Source of the DNA: Hyalangium ruber | GTDB taxonomy: Bacteria > Myxococcota > Myxococcia > Myxococcales > Myxococcaceae | Reading direction: 5' to 3' | NCBI RefSeq assembly: GCF_034259325.1 | Contig: NZ_JAXIVS010000003.1 | Span: 496,001 to 560,000, forward strand | DNA length: 64,000 nt | In this document: one piece after another, positions 8,691-17,650 of the stretch | How the letters are laid out: every line of letters begins with the position of its first letter | Position numbering within the stretch: position 1 is the stretch's first letter | Made by a program: the position numbers and the translations under genes | Notes under the pieces: model-generated | Database searches by the model: none | What the model saw: the letters and a program-made list of their open reading frames with translations, nothing else | Told to the model about the DNA's origin: nothing

Positions 8691-9839
8691 TCAGTGGGGC
8701 AGGGGCTCCTCGGAGTCCTCGGAGAATGGCAGTTCCTCTTGCCTGCCCTGCGGCACGGGCGGGCCCAGGCCTCCGTCCGGCGGTCCCCCAGGCCGGGCCT
8801 CCTGCTCCCAGCGGCGAGAGCGCGCCCGCTGCACCCGCTGCAGGACGACCTGCAACGCGGCGGCGACCGGCAGCGCCAGCACGCCTCCCAGCACCCCCAT
8901 CAGCATCGCACCGATGATGACGACGATGGCGATGAGCAGGGGGTTCATCTTCAAGGTCTGCCGCTGGATGAGCGGCTGCACCACGTTGCCTTCGATCTGC
9001 TGGTAGACGAGGAACAGCACCAGCACGATGAGCGCGCGGCGAAAGCCCACGGTGGCCAGGGTGGTGAGCGAGACGGTGATGGCCACGATGAGGCTGCCGA
9101 TGTACGGGATGAACCCGAGCACCAGGTACAGCATCCCGAGCGCGAGGAAGTACGGCACCCCGAACAGATAGGTGGTGACGCCCGTCACCACGCTGCCCAG
9201 GGCGCACACGAGGAAGACGCCCACGAGGTAGCCGCTGACCGCCTCGCGCATGGCCATGATGAGGCCCCGCACGTCCGCGCGCCGATCCGGCCGCATCCAG
9301 TGGAGCCCCTGGTCGAACAGGTGGCCGCCCGACAGCAGCCCGAAGACGGACAGGGTGAGCACGGCCAGCCCCGTCACCAGTCCTCCCAGCGTGTAGCTGA
9401 GCACGTCGAACGCCGAGCCGGCCACGGTGGCCGAGAAGGAGAGCAGCTCGCGCTCCACGAAGGCCATCAGGCCGAAACGTTGATCCAGCGAGCGCAGCCA
9501 CGGTGAGCCGCTCACCCGCTCGATGAACCCGGGCAGCGCGAAGACCAGGCTGCTCACCTGCTCCACCATCATCGGGACGATGGTGAGCCCCACCAGCCCG
9601 AACAGCCCCATGACGGACAGCAGCGTCAGCAGCACGCCCCAGCCCCGAGACAGCCCGAGACGCTGGAACAGCCGCACCAGCGGGTCGAGGGCCAGCCCCA
9701 GCATCAGCGAAATGGCCAGCAGCGCCAGCATCGGGCGCAACTGGTAGAGGATGAGGCCCAACGCCACGATGGCCAGCACGTTGAGCCCCACCGTCCAGAC
9801 GGTCCGGGGCGACACTTGCGAATGGGCAGGCCGGTCCAT
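8691..9839 (-). CDS. AI-2E family transporter
   Basis: A 382-residue integral membrane protein with about eight hydrophobic segments and the fold of the AI-2E/PerM family (MLALLAISLMLGLALDPLVR at the start, LGFIPYIGSLIVAI near the centre, MNPLLIAIVVIIGAMLMGVLGG near the end). Family members export diverse small molecules or ions; autoinducer-2 export is not implied. The C-terminal tail is cytoplasmic, acidic and Arg/Pro-rich. Confidence 0.88.
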   Translation of the reverse strand: MDRPAHSQVSPRTVWTVGLNVLAIVALGLILYQLRPMLALLAISLMLGLALDPLVRLFQRLGLSRGWGVLLTLLSVMGLFGLVGLTIVPMMVEQVSSLVFALPGFIERVSGSPWLRSLDQRFGLMAFVERELLSFSATVAGSAFDVLSYTLGGLVTGLAVLTLSVFGLLSGGHLFDQGLHWMRPDRRADVRGLIMAMREAVSGYLVGVFLVCALGSVVTGVTTYLFGVPYFLALGMLYLVLGFIPYIGSLIVAITVSLTTLATVGFRRALIVLVLFLVYQQIEGNVVQPLIQRQTLKMNPLLIAIVVIIGAMLMGVLGGVLALPVAAALQVVLQRVQRARSRRWEQEARPGGPPDGGLGPPVPQGRQEELPFSEDSEEPLPH

Positions 9840-9988
9840 GAGGGCCGCAAGGTGGTGACGCCCCCTCCCCGATTCACCCGCCCTCCAGGGAGGGCCGACC
9901 GCTGGTCACCACTGGGCGGCGCGGCCCGTCCACCGCTCAACACCCACGCGGCCCGCTCCGGTGCGACAACGTGCGGAAAGTCCCGGGC

Positions 9989-10777
9989 TCAGGGCGCCAC
10001 GGTGACTTCGAAGTCGCTGGCGTGACGGATTCCGCCCACGCAGGCAGCGACCCCTTCGCAGTCGAGCACCGTGGCCTCCAAGTTGGCGCTGAGCGTCAGC
10101 AGGTGGATGGCGGCGGGGGTGGCCTCCGGCAAGGTGAAGCTCACGGCGCTGCCGTCCTGCTCGACCTGGAGGAAGGCGGGGGCCCGCCCCTCCTCGCGCA
10201 GCAGGCTGGCCGTCACGGGACCCGGGCTCTCCTCCGCCGGCTGCCAGCGGTAGGTGTAGCGCTGGCCCTGCCGCAGCGTCGTCCCCGCGCCCACGCCCTC
10301 GTAGACGAAGTGCCGCTTGGCCTTGGCGCCTTGGAGGATGAGGGTCACCACGCGCGCGCCGTCCTCGCCCTGGAGGAAGACACGGGCGTCCTCGACGGGC
10401 TCGGCGTCCCAGGCCTCCGGGTTGAAGTCCAGCCACGCGCGCGTCTCCTCGCACACCTCGCGGCCGCCGGTGCCCACGATGCCTCCGGGCTCCAGTTCCA
10501 TGAGCTGACCGTTGAAGGTCGCCGTCACGCCCGCCTCGAGCTGGGTGCAGCCCTCCTCCGGCTGGGAGAGCGTCAGCGTGAAGCGGTGCGAGCCCGCCGC
10601 GTCCGGCGTCTCCAGTTGGTCCAGGTCCACCAGGGTGAAGGTCAACGTCCGGTCGGCGAGCTCCTCCAGGGAGACGGGCCGGGTCTCGGTGCGCCCGCCG
10701 CAACCGGCGAGCAGCCCGAGCAGGGCGAGAGACGAGAGGGGTGCGAAGGAGGGAAGGAAGCGGCGGAGGCGAAGCAT
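9989..10777 (-). CDS. Hypothetical lipoprotein, 262 aa
   Basis: A signal peptide ends in lipobox LLAGC, so it is a lipoprotein. The mature part is beta-rich (for example RHFVYEGVGAGTTLRQGQRYTYRW) and contains five cysteines beyond the lipid anchor. No domain is recognised. It ends 149 bp before the AI-2E gene starts and lies 16 bp after the GNAT gene on the same strand, so it may be co-transcribed with the GNAT. Confidence 0.75.
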   Translation of the reverse strand: MLRLRRFLPSFAPLSSLALLGLLAGCGGRTETRPVSLEELADRTLTFTLVDLDQLETPDAAGSHRFTLTLSQPEEGCTQLEAGVTATFNGQLMELEPGGIVGTGGREVCEETRAWLDFNPEAWDAEPVEDARVFLQGEDGARVVTLILQGAKAKRHFVYEGVGAGTTLRQGQRYTYRWQPAEESPGPVTASLLREEGRAPAFLQVEQDGSAVSFTLPEATPAAIHLLTLSANLEATVLDCEGVAACVGGIRHASDFEVTVAP

Positions 10778-10793
10778 GCGGCGCGAGACCCTA

Positions 10794-11420
10794 TCACTCT
10801 CGCGCCAGCCGCTCCTCCAGCCCCGCCTTCACCTGGGGCCACTCGGTGTCGAGGATGCTGTAGTACGCCGAGTCCCGGACCACGCCCCCGCGCACCAGCA
10901 TGTGGTTGCGAAGGATGCCCTCGAACTTCGCGCCGAGCCGCTCGATGGCGGCCCGCGAGCGCGCGTTGCGCTGGTCCGTCTTGAACTGCACCCGCATCAC
11001 CTGGAGTGTCTCGAAGGCGTGCCGCAAGAGGAGGAACTTGCATTCGGTGTTCACCCGCGTGCGCCACGCCCTCCGCCCCAGCCACGTGTGGCCGATCTCC
11101 AGCGTCCGGTCCGCGCGCGAGATGGTCATGTAGCGCGTGGTGCCCAGCGGCGCCCCCGTCTCCCGGTCCCGGATGAAGAAGGGCTGCTCGGTGCCCTGCT
11201 CGGCCGTCCGCAGCGCCGCGGCGATGTACGCCTGGAGGTCCGCTTCCGTGCGCATCACCTGCGAGGTGAACTCGAACACCTCGTCCTCGCAGAGGGAGGC
11301 CAGCGCCGAGGCGTGCTCCGGGCGCAGGGGCTCCAGGCGCACCGTGCTCCCCTCCAGCGTCACCGGTGGGACGACCAGCGGGAGGGGGTCCCTGCGGGGA
11401 AGCTCCGTGTCCGTACTCAT
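10794..11420 (-). CDS. GNAT family N-acetyltransferase (RimJ/RimL type)
   Basis: A 208-residue GNAT protein. It has VRLEPLRPEHASALASL at the N-terminus and IGHTWLGRRAWRTRVN, the acetyl-CoA region of the RimJ/RimL subfamily. Next come LQVMRVQFKTDQRNARSRAAIERLGAKFEG, which match motif B of ribosomal-protein acetyltransferases. It probably acetylates an amine or N-terminus; the target is unknown. It is divergent from the TetR gene, with the tandem operator between them, so it may be under TetR control. Confidence 0.85.
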   Translation of the reverse strand: MSTDTELPRRDPLPLVVPPVTLEGSTVRLEPLRPEHASALASLCEDEVFEFTSQVMRTEADLQAYIAAALRTAEQGTEQPFFIRDRETGAPLGTTRYMTISRADRTLEIGHTWLGRRAWRTRVNTECKFLLLRHAFETLQVMRVQFKTDQRNARSRAAIERLGAKFEGILRNHMLVRGGVVRDSAYYSILDTEWPQVKAGLEERLARE

Positions 11421-11471
11421 GACCCCATTGTGCCCGGGGGAGGCCTTGCCTGCGCGGAATGTCGGTGTTAA

Positions 11472-11496
11472 TGAACGTGTTCACTGAACGTGTTCA
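11472..11496. promoter_or_regulatory. Tandem TetR-type operator
   Basis: Two identical copies of TGAACGTGTTCA at 11472-11483 and 11485-11496, one base apart. Each is an inverted repeat (TGAAC-GT-GTTCA). They sit 5 bp before the TetR ATG and 51 bp from the divergent GNAT start. Placement and symmetry are those of an autoregulatory TetR operator; the tandem arrangement suggests binding of two dimers. Confidence 0.7.
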
Positions 11497-11500
11497 TCCA

Positions 11501-12139
11501 ATGAAACGCGCCGAACAAAAGACCGAGACACGCCGGCTCATCCTCGAGGTCGCCAAGCGGCACTTCGAGGCCCGGGGCTTCGTCGACACGAACATCCGTG
11601 AGGTGGCCCGCGAGGCGGGGGTCGCGACGGGGACGGTGCTCCTGCACTTCCGTGACAAGGAGGACCTGCTGCATGCCGCGCTCTTCGAGGACCTCGAGCG
11701 TGAAATCGAAGAGGCCCTGGGCACCGTGCCGGAGGGCACGCTGGAGGAGCGCCTCGCCCACCTGACGCGCCGCATGTTCGGCTTCTACGCGGACCGCCCT
11801 GCCCTCTCCCGCACGCTGCTCAAGGAGTCGCTCCTGGCCTCCCCCCCCTGGGCGGAGCGGTTCGCGGCCCAGGTGGCCAAGGTCCACCAGCGCATCACCG
11901 CGCTGGCGGACGAGGCCGCGCGCGAGGGAGAGCTGGCCAGCGACGCGAGCACCGCCCTCCTCGGGGTCGCCTACTTCTCCTTCTATTACTTCGCGCTGAT
12001 CGCCTGGGTTCAGGGTGGGCACCCCGACCCGGCCGCGCTGGTGGGCCGCCTCATGCGCCAGCACCTCGACGGGCTGAGGCCCGCCCCTGCCCCCCGCACA
12101 CGAAGCCCTCAACGCCCCACCCAAAGGAAGAGCCCATGA
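11501..12139 (+). CDS. TetR/AcrR family transcriptional regulator
   Basis: A 212-residue regulator. The N-terminal HTH (RRLILEVAKRHFEARGF, NIREVAREAGVATGTVLLHF, DKEDLLHAAL) is clearly TetR; the C-terminal ligand domain is divergent, as usual. ATG 11501 was chosen over an upstream in-frame start because the upstream start lies before the operator. The stop overlaps the start of the hydrolase gene (ATGA), so the two are translationally coupled. The hydrolase substrate or product is a plausible effector. Confidence 0.9.
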   Translation: MKRAEQKTETRRLILEVAKRHFEARGFVDTNIREVAREAGVATGTVLLHFRDKEDLLHAALFEDLEREIEEALGTVPEGTLEERLAHLTRRMFGFYADRPALSRTLLKESLLASPPWAERFAAQVAKVHQRITALADEAAREGELASDASTALLGVAYFSFYYFALIAWVQGGHPDPAALVGRLMRQHLDGLRPAPAPRTRSPQRPTQRKSP

Positions 12140-13047
12140 GCCAACGCATCTTTCGCGACGCCTCCGCCCGAAGCACGCTCGACGCCTGGTACTCGCGGTT
12201 CCTCGCTCACGTGCGGGCCCCGGTGACCCACCGCGAAGTCACGACGACGCTCGGACCGAGCCATGTGCTCTGCGTCGGTGACCCGGCGCTGCCCCCTCTC
12301 CTGGTCCTGCATGGCGCGATGGCCAGCTCCGCCCACGCCGCGAACGAGCTGGGACCGCTGGCCGAGCGCTTCCACGTCCTGCTTCCCGACGTGCCCGGCC
12401 AGTCCATCCGAGGGCCCGAGGTACGGCCCCCGCTGAAGACCGACGCGCACGCGCGCTGGCTGCTCGAGGTCCTCGACGGCCTGGGCCTGAAGAGCGTCGA
12501 CCTCTACGGCATCAGCTGGGGCGGCTTCGTCGCGCTCCAGACGGCCACCGTCGCGCCTGCCCGAGTCCGGCGGCTGGTGTTGCTGGTACCCGCGGGGGTC
12601 GTCTCCGGTCCCGTGTGGGCGGGGCTCACCCAGCTCGCCATCCCCATGATGCTCTACCGCAGCTTCCCGTCGGAGGAGCGCCTGCGCCGCTTCGCGACGC
12701 CGCTGCTCACCACGTGGGACGAGGAGTGGGGGCGCTACCTCGGAGACGCGATGCGCTCGTTCGTGCCCGATCTGCGCCCGCCGCCGCTGGCGACGGCCGA
12801 GCGGCTGCGCGGCTTCCAGACGCCGACCCTCGTTGTCGGGGCCGACAACGACCTCAGCTTCCCGGGGCCGAAGCTCCTCGCGCGCATGAAGGAGCTCATC
12901 CCCCACGCCCAGGTCGAGCTCATCCCGAACTGCCGGCACATCCCGCCGACGAACGATGCGTTCCGAGGCTGGATGGCTGAGCGCGTGACGCGCTTCCTGG
13001 CGACGGCAGGCCCGGCGACGGCGGAGGCGCACGCGCGCTCCGCCTGA
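12136..13047 (+). CDS. Alpha/beta hydrolase
   Basis: A 303-residue alpha/beta-hydrolase. The oxyanion segment LHGAMASS is at about 57, the nucleophile elbow GISWGG at about 126-131, and late acid and histidine are in VGADND and NCRHIPP. These make a complete Ser-Asp-His triad. It is cytoplasmic, with no signal peptide. It overlaps the TetR gene by 4 bp and is probably repressed with it. The substrate is unknown; esterase, lactonase and C-C hydrolase are all possible. Confidence 0.88.
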   Translation: MSQRIFRDASARSTLDAWYSRFLAHVRAPVTHREVTTTLGPSHVLCVGDPALPPLLVLHGAMASSAHAANELGPLAERFHVLLPDVPGQSIRGPEVRPPLKTDAHARWLLEVLDGLGLKSVDLYGISWGGFVALQTATVAPARVRRLVLLVPAGVVSGPVWAGLTQLAIPMMLYRSFPSEERLRRFATPLLTTWDEEWGRYLGDAMRSFVPDLRPPPLATAERLRGFQTPTLVVGADNDLSFPGPKLLARMKELIPHAQVELIPNCRHIPPTNDAFRGWMAERVTRFLATAGPATAEAHARSA

Positions 13048-13076
13048 AGCCGGCACCTCCTCGTCCAGGCGCTACC

Positions 13077-14591
13077 TCAGAAGTAGCGCTTGCGCTTGCT
13101 GCTGGGGAGGATGCCCAGCACCTCGCGGTACTTGGCCACCGTGCGCCGGGCGATCTCCGTGCCCTGCGCCTTGAGCAGCTCGACGATCTTCTGATCCGAG
13201 AACGGGTTGCGGGGGTCTTCCTGCGACACCAGCTGCTTGATGTGGTGCTTCACCGCCTCGCTCGCCGTGTCCTCTCCGGACACGCGGGCAATCGACGAGT
13301 TGAAGAAGTACTTCAGCTCGAAGATGCCCTGCGGCGTGTGGACGTACTTGCTCGTCGTCACGCGCGACACGGTGGACTCGTGCATCCCGATGTCCTCGGC
13401 CACGTCCCGCAGGATGAGCGGCTTGAGGTGGGCGATGCCCTTGTCCAGGAAGTCCCGCTGGAACTTGATGATGCTCTCGGTCACCTTGTAGATGGTGCGC
13501 TGCCGCTGGTGGATGGAGCGGATGAGCCACTGCGCGCTGCGCAGCTTGTCCTGGATGAACTCCTTGGTCTGCCCCGGCGACACCGCGCCGTTCTTCAGCG
13601 CGTTCCGGTACGCCCCGGAGATGCGCAGCTTCGACAGGCCGTCGTCGTTCAGCACCACCGTGTACTCGTCCCCCATCTTGTAGACGAACACGTCCGGGGT
13701 GATGTACGGCGCGTCATCCCCGCTGAAGTTGCGGCCCGGCTTCGGATCCAGCTTGGGCAGCAGGCGCGTCGCCGCCACCACCTCTTCCAAGGGCACCTTC
13801 AGCTCCTTGGCGATGGCCGGCAGGTTCTTGCTCTCCAGGTACTTCATGTACCGCTTGATCATCAGCCCCAGCATCGGGGAGTACTTGTCCTTCAGCGCCT
13901 GCACCTGGATGAGCAGGCACTCCTGCAAGTCGCGCGCGCCGCAGCCCTTGGGGTCCAGGTTCTGGATGCGCCGCAGGGTCCGCTCCGCCACGTGCATGGG
14001 CACGTCCGCCTCGTTGGCCAGGCGAATCAGCGGATCGCCCTCCACCTCGGGCAGCTTCAAGTAGCCGTCATCATCCAGGTTGCCGATGATGAGCAGCGCC
14101 ACCCGGCGCTCGGCGTCGTTGAGCTTGAGCATCCCCATCTGCGTCTGCAGGTGGTCGAACAGGTCCTCCTTCTTGACCAGGTTGGCCTCGAAGGACGGCA
14201 TGTCCTCGGTGGCCACGTTGCCCCGGTTGGAGGGCGTGCTCTGCTCGTTGAACTGGTAGCTGTTGAGGTACGCCTCCCAGTCGATCTCCGGCGGGTTGTC
14301 CGAGTCACCCTTGAACTCCGGGGTGCTGTCGCCCACCATCGAGGCTTCCTGGTCCCGGGGCACCTCGATGTTGGCCGCCTCCAGGGAGGCCTCGCCCGGC
14401 TCCTTCTCCGCCACATCCAGGGGCGCCTGCTCGTCCGGCTGCTCCAGGAGCGGGTTCTGCTCCATCTCCTCCCGGACCTGCTCCAGCAGCTCCATCCTCG
14501 ACAACTGAAGGAGCTTGATCGCCTGCTGCAGCTGCGGCGTCATCACCAGCTGCTGCGAAAGCTTCAGGCTTTGCTTGAGTTCCATCGCCAT
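13077..14591 (-). CDS. rpoN: RNA polymerase sigma-54 factor
   Basis: 504 residues. The N-terminal activator-interacting region is Gln/Leu-rich (LKQSLKLSQQLVMTPQLQQ). An acidic region follows, then the core-binding domain, the HTH (DIGMHESTVSRVTTSKYV) and the RpoN box ARRTVAKYRE near the C-terminus, which reads the -24 element. RpoN directs RNA polymerase to -24/-12 promoters and needs an AAA+ activator; one is encoded at 51172-52671. Upstream of lptBAC on many chromosomes; here it lies downstream of lptB on the same strand with 274 bp between. Confidence 0.97.
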   Translation of the reverse strand: MAMELKQSLKLSQQLVMTPQLQQAIKLLQLSRMELLEQVREEMEQNPLLEQPDEQAPLDVAEKEPGEASLEAANIEVPRDQEASMVGDSTPEFKGDSDNPPEIDWEAYLNSYQFNEQSTPSNRGNVATEDMPSFEANLVKKEDLFDHLQTQMGMLKLNDAERRVALLIIGNLDDDGYLKLPEVEGDPLIRLANEADVPMHVAERTLRRIQNLDPKGCGARDLQECLLIQVQALKDKYSPMLGLMIKRYMKYLESKNLPAIAKELKVPLEEVVAATRLLPKLDPKPGRNFSGDDAPYITPDVFVYKMGDEYTVVLNDDGLSKLRISGAYRNALKNGAVSPGQTKEFIQDKLRSAQWLIRSIHQRQRTIYKVTESIIKFQRDFLDKGIAHLKPLILRDVAEDIGMHESTVSRVTTSKYVHTPQGIFELKYFFNSSIARVSGEDTASEAVKHHIKQLVSQEDPRNPFSDQKIVELLKAQGTEIARRTVAKYREVLGILPSSKRKRYF

Positions 14592-14865
14592 GGACTAGGG
14601 CTCCCCACCGACACAAAAGGTGTCCCTGACGACTTCCCCAATCAAGGACCGTGCCAAACTAGCAAGACCCCCTCCATTCGTCTAGTGCCCACGGGTATGG
14701 CCCCTTGCTTGCATTAGACGATTTCCATAATCGAATCATGGATTTAGAGGACTCCTCAGGTCTCCCGGGAGGTGTTCACCCCTTGACGCAAAGGGTGGGC
14801 CAACTTGCTGGGCAAGCGTGCTTGGAGCTCCACGGACCCGCTCTGAAGGCCCCTGGGGAAGGGCC

Positions 14866-15609
14866 CTAGGGAGACTGCAGCCGGAAGCGCTCTCCCAGGT
14901 AGACGGCGCGGGCGCGGGGGGAGGCGGCGATCTGCTCCGGAGTGCCCTCCTCGAGGATCTGCCCCTGGGCGATGATGTAGGCCCGGTCGCAGATGCCCAG
15001 GGTGTCCTGGACGTTGTGGTCGGTAATCAGCACGCCCAGGCCGCGCCCCTTGAGCAGCGAAATCTGTCGCTGGAGGTCCCCCACGTTGATGGGGTCCACG
15101 CCGGCGAAGGGCTCGTCGAAGAGGATGAAGCGGGGGTTGGGGATGAGCGAGCGGGCGATCTCCGCGCGCCGCCGCTCGCCGCCCGAGAGCGTCTCGCCCA
15201 GGGCGTCGGCCACGTGGCCCAGGCCGAACTCGTCGATGAGCTCCTTGGCCCGGGCCTCGCGCGCCTTCTTGTCGAGGCCCTTCTGGAGCTCCAGCACGGC
15301 CAGGAAGTTCTGGCGCACGGTGAGCTTGCGGAACACCGAGGCCTCCTGCGGCAGGTAGCCGAGGCCGCGCCGGGCACGCCGGTGCATGGGCAGGTGCGTG
15401 AGGTCCTCTTCCTCCACGCGCACCCGGCCGGCGTCCGGGGTGACGAGGCCCACCACCATGTTGAAGCTCGTCGTCTTCCCGGCGCCGTTGGGCCCCAGGA
15501 GGCCCACCACCTCGCCCTGGGCCACGTTGAAGGAGACGCCGCGCACCACCTGGCGCTTGCGGTAGCTCTTCTGGAGCCCCTCGGCCCACAGCCGCGCGCC
15601 GCCGCTCAT
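14866..15609 (-). CDS. lptB: LPS export ABC transporter ATPase LptB
   Basis: 247 residues. Walker A is GPNGAGKTT, signature LSGGERRR, Walker B RFILFDEPFAGVDP, followed by ITDHNV (switch His). The sequence is typical of LptB, which powers extraction of LPS from the inner membrane with LptFG (not in the window). It starts at ATG 15609, overlapping the lptA stop by 4 bp (ATGA), so the lptC-lptA-lptB run is translationally coupled. Confidence 0.95.
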   Translation of the reverse strand: MSGGARLWAEGLQKSYRKRQVVRGVSFNVAQGEVVGLLGPNGAGKTTSFNMVVGLVTPDAGRVRVEEEDLTHLPMHRRARRGLGYLPQEASVFRKLTVRQNFLAVLELQKGLDKKAREARAKELIDEFGLGHVADALGETLSGGERRRAEIARSLIPNPRFILFDEPFAGVDPINVGDLQRQISLLKGRGLGVLITDHNVQDTLGICDRAYIIAQGQILEEGTPEQIAASPRARAVYLGERFRLQSP

Positions 15610-16118
15610 GGCCGCTTCGCGCCTCCCTTGCCCTTCTTGGGGGCCTCGGGGGCCGTTTCGATGACGATGCGCGCGTTCTCCACCTCCACGCGCTCGCTGC
15701 CCAGGGTGAGGCGCACCTTGGTGCCCTTGAGGAACGTGGTGCCCTGGCGCGCCTCGGGCGAGCCCGTCACCACCAGCACCCCACTGGGCACGTCGTACTC
15801 GGCCTTCTCGCCCCGGGCGAAGCGGTCCCCGTCCTGGGCCTGCACGCCGCCGGTGCATTCCACGCGGCGCACCTCGCGCGACTCCGTGTAGAAGGCCTCC
15901 ATCTTGTCGCAGCGCAGCTCCAGCGTGCGGTGCTTCACCTGCACGTTGCCCGTGAAGGTGGCCGAGCTGCGGCCGCCGCTGATGAGGTTGGCGGAGATCT
16001 CCACCGGGTCTCGCAGCGGCGCCGACCCGAGCAACTGGGGACGCGTGCCACCGTCGGCCCCCGCCCCGGGAGAGGCGGGCTGCACCACGAAGAAGGCCAT
16101 CGCGAGGAACTCGATCAC
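15606..16118 (-). CDS. lptA: LPS transport periplasmic protein LptA (OstA-like)
   Basis: 170 residues: a hydrophobic N-terminus for export, then an OstA-type beta-jellyroll (VEISANLISGGRSSATFTGN, VQVKHRTLELRCDKMEAFY, GDRFARGEKAEYDVPSGVLV). LptA bridges the periplasm and carries LPS from LptC to the outer membrane. The C-terminus is Lys-rich. It overlaps lptC by 4 bp and lptB by 4 bp. Confidence 0.88.
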   Translation of the reverse strand: MIEFLAMAFFVVQPASPGAGADGGTRPQLLGSAPLRDPVEISANLISGGRSSATFTGNVQVKHRTLELRCDKMEAFYTESREVRRVECTGGVQAQDGDRFARGEKAEYDVPSGVLVVTGSPEARQGTTFLKGTKVRLTLGSERVEVENARIVIETAPEAPKKGKGGAKRP

Positions 16119-16660
16119 TTTGCCCCTCCCACCACGGTCTCTGTTGCTCCTTCGAAGGTGAAGTTCCCGTCCGGGAAGGACAGCTCGAAGGTGTCCGCCC
16201 GAAGGGCGTAATCCGGCCCCTGCACCGCCACGCCCTCGCGCCCGCCCGCCTTCTTGCCAGCGGCGTCATAGGTGCCCCGAGGCGTGCGCGCCACCAGCCC
16301 GTCGGCGGTGCGGACGACGACGCCTCCGGAGGCCACGAGCTGGCGCGAGGAGAGGCTGCCTTCCATGACAGGCGCTCGAATCTCCATGCCGCCCTGGGGC
16401 GCGGAGGGCATCCGCTCGGTGTCACGCCGGCCCGGCATGCGCAGCAGGGTGTTGGTGGCCATCACCGCCCCTTCCGAGCGCTGGTACGTCAGGCGCTCGG
16501 CCCGCCCGGCCAGGACGAGCTGGTCTCCCTCGAAGGACTGGAGCTGGACTCCTCGGAGCACCACCTGGGGCGGTGGCTCGGAGGCACCCGCCCCGTCCCG
16601 GCGCGGGCCACATGCGGCCAGGAGGGCAAGCAGGCTGGAGAGCAGCAGGAGGCGCGGCAC
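16115..16660 (-). CDS. lptC: LPS export protein LptC, lipoprotein form
   Basis: 181 residues with lipobox LLAAC, so it seems lipid-anchored rather than held by an N-terminal membrane helix as in E. coli LptC. The domain is LptC/OstA-like (VVLRGVQLQSFEGDQLVLAG, LVASGGVVVRTADGLVARTPRG, FELSFPDGNFTFEG). It links the LptBFG transporter to LptA. It overlaps lptA by 4 bp and lies 13 bp after the acyltransferase gene, so all four form one envelope operon. Confidence 0.82.
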   Translation of the reverse strand: MPRLLLLSSLLALLAACGPRRDGAGASEPPPQVVLRGVQLQSFEGDQLVLAGRAERLTYQRSEGAVMATNTLLRMPGRRDTERMPSAPQGGMEIRAPVMEGSLSSRQLVASGGVVVRTADGLVARTPRGTYDAAGKKAGGREGVAVQGPDYALRADTFELSFPDGNFTFEGATETVVGGAK

Positions 16661-16673
16661 GGGGCTCTTCCTA

Positions 16674-17630
16674 TCACTGGGTGGGCACGGGCGCCTCGGC
16701 TCCCGTGGGCAATGTCGCGGGTTGACCTTCCGGGCGGGTCTTCCACCGCTGGTGCATCCACACCCACTGCTCGGGGGTGCGGCGGATGGCCGTCTCGATG
16801 CAGCGCGAGAGGGTGGCCGTCAGCGCCAGCGCCGCCGCCTCCCGGTCCTCCTCGGCGGGTGGGGAGACCTCCTCCATGGTGAGCCGGTAGCCCGGGCCCT
16901 CGCGGTGGCAGAAGCCCACCACCACGGCGGCGCCAGTGCGCAGGGCCAGGTCCGCGGCGGCCCGAGGCGTGGCAGCCAGCTCTCCGAAGAAGGGGACGAA
17001 GAAGGACTGCACCTTGGTGTCCTGGTCGATGAGCAGGCCGAGGATTTCGCCGTTCTTCAGCGCCCGGAGCATGTGCCGCACCGCGCCGTCCTGGCCGCGC
17101 CAGATGCTGCGCACCCCGCCCCGCTCCCGGAAGCGCCCCACGAGCGCGGTGAGGCGCGGGTCCGAGGTCTCCTTGGCGATGCTCTGGCAGGGGAAGCCCT
17201 CGGAGGCCACGCGCCGGGCCAGCAGCTCCCAGTTGCCCACATGGCCGGAGACGAACACCACGCCCTTGCCCCGGGCGAGCGCCGCTTCCAGAACGCGCCG
17301 GTCCGCCTCGGGCCAGGCCACCAGCGGCTTGAGCTCCTGGTCGAGCGCGGCGGTGCAGCCCACCTCGAAGAGGGCGGCGCCCAGGTGGCGGAAGGAGGCG
17401 CGGGCCAGGGCGAGCCGCTCGGCCTCGGACTTCTCCGGGAAGGCCCGGGCGAGGGACTTGAGCGCCTTGCGCCGCTCGCCGCCGGCCACGAGGAAGGCGA
17501 GTGTCCCGAAGCGCACACCCAGCCACCGCGCCAGCCCGAGGGGAAGTGGGTGGACGAGGGCCAACGCGGCCCGCACGAGCAGGTAGCGGAGGAAACGCTT
17601 GAGCCGCTTTGCTAAGGGTGGGCGCTCCAC
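16674..17630 (-). CDS. Lipid A biosynthesis acyltransferase (LpxL/HtrB family)
   Basis: About 318 residues. The catalytic H-x4-E motif is in VFVSGHVGNWE; DQDTKVQSFFVPFFGE, the family's second conserved block, follows. Members transfer a secondary acyl chain from acyl-ACP to lipid A at the inner membrane; the N-terminus has one hydrophobic segment (LRYLLVRAALALVHPLPLG). The start is uncertain: GTG 17630 is used here, a TTG at 17651 is possible. It leads the lptCAB genes and is divergent from astB with only about 20 bp between. Confidence 0.85.
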   Translation of the reverse strand: MERPPLAKRLKRFLRYLLVRAALALVHPLPLGLARWLGVRFGTLAFLVAGGERRKALKSLARAFPEKSEAERLALARASFRHLGAALFEVGCTAALDQELKPLVAWPEADRRVLEAALARGKGVVFVSGHVGNWELLARRVASEGFPCQSIAKETSDPRLTALVGRFRERGGVRSIWRGQDGAVRHMLRALKNGEILGLLIDQDTKVQSFFVPFFGELAATPRAAADLALRTGAAVVVGFCHREGPGYRLTMEEVSPPAEEDREAAALALTATLSRCIETAIRRTPEQWVWMHQRWKTRPEGQPATLPTGAEAPVPTQ

Positions 17631-17650
17631 AGCAGCGGTTCTATATCCCA

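Noticed and set aside
13242-14717. A 491-residue plus-strand frame
   Set aside because: Leu/Val/His/Arg-rich shadow of rpoN.
14848-14866. GC-rich repeat at the lptB stop as a terminator
   Set aside because: Only about five base pairs can form; not convincing.
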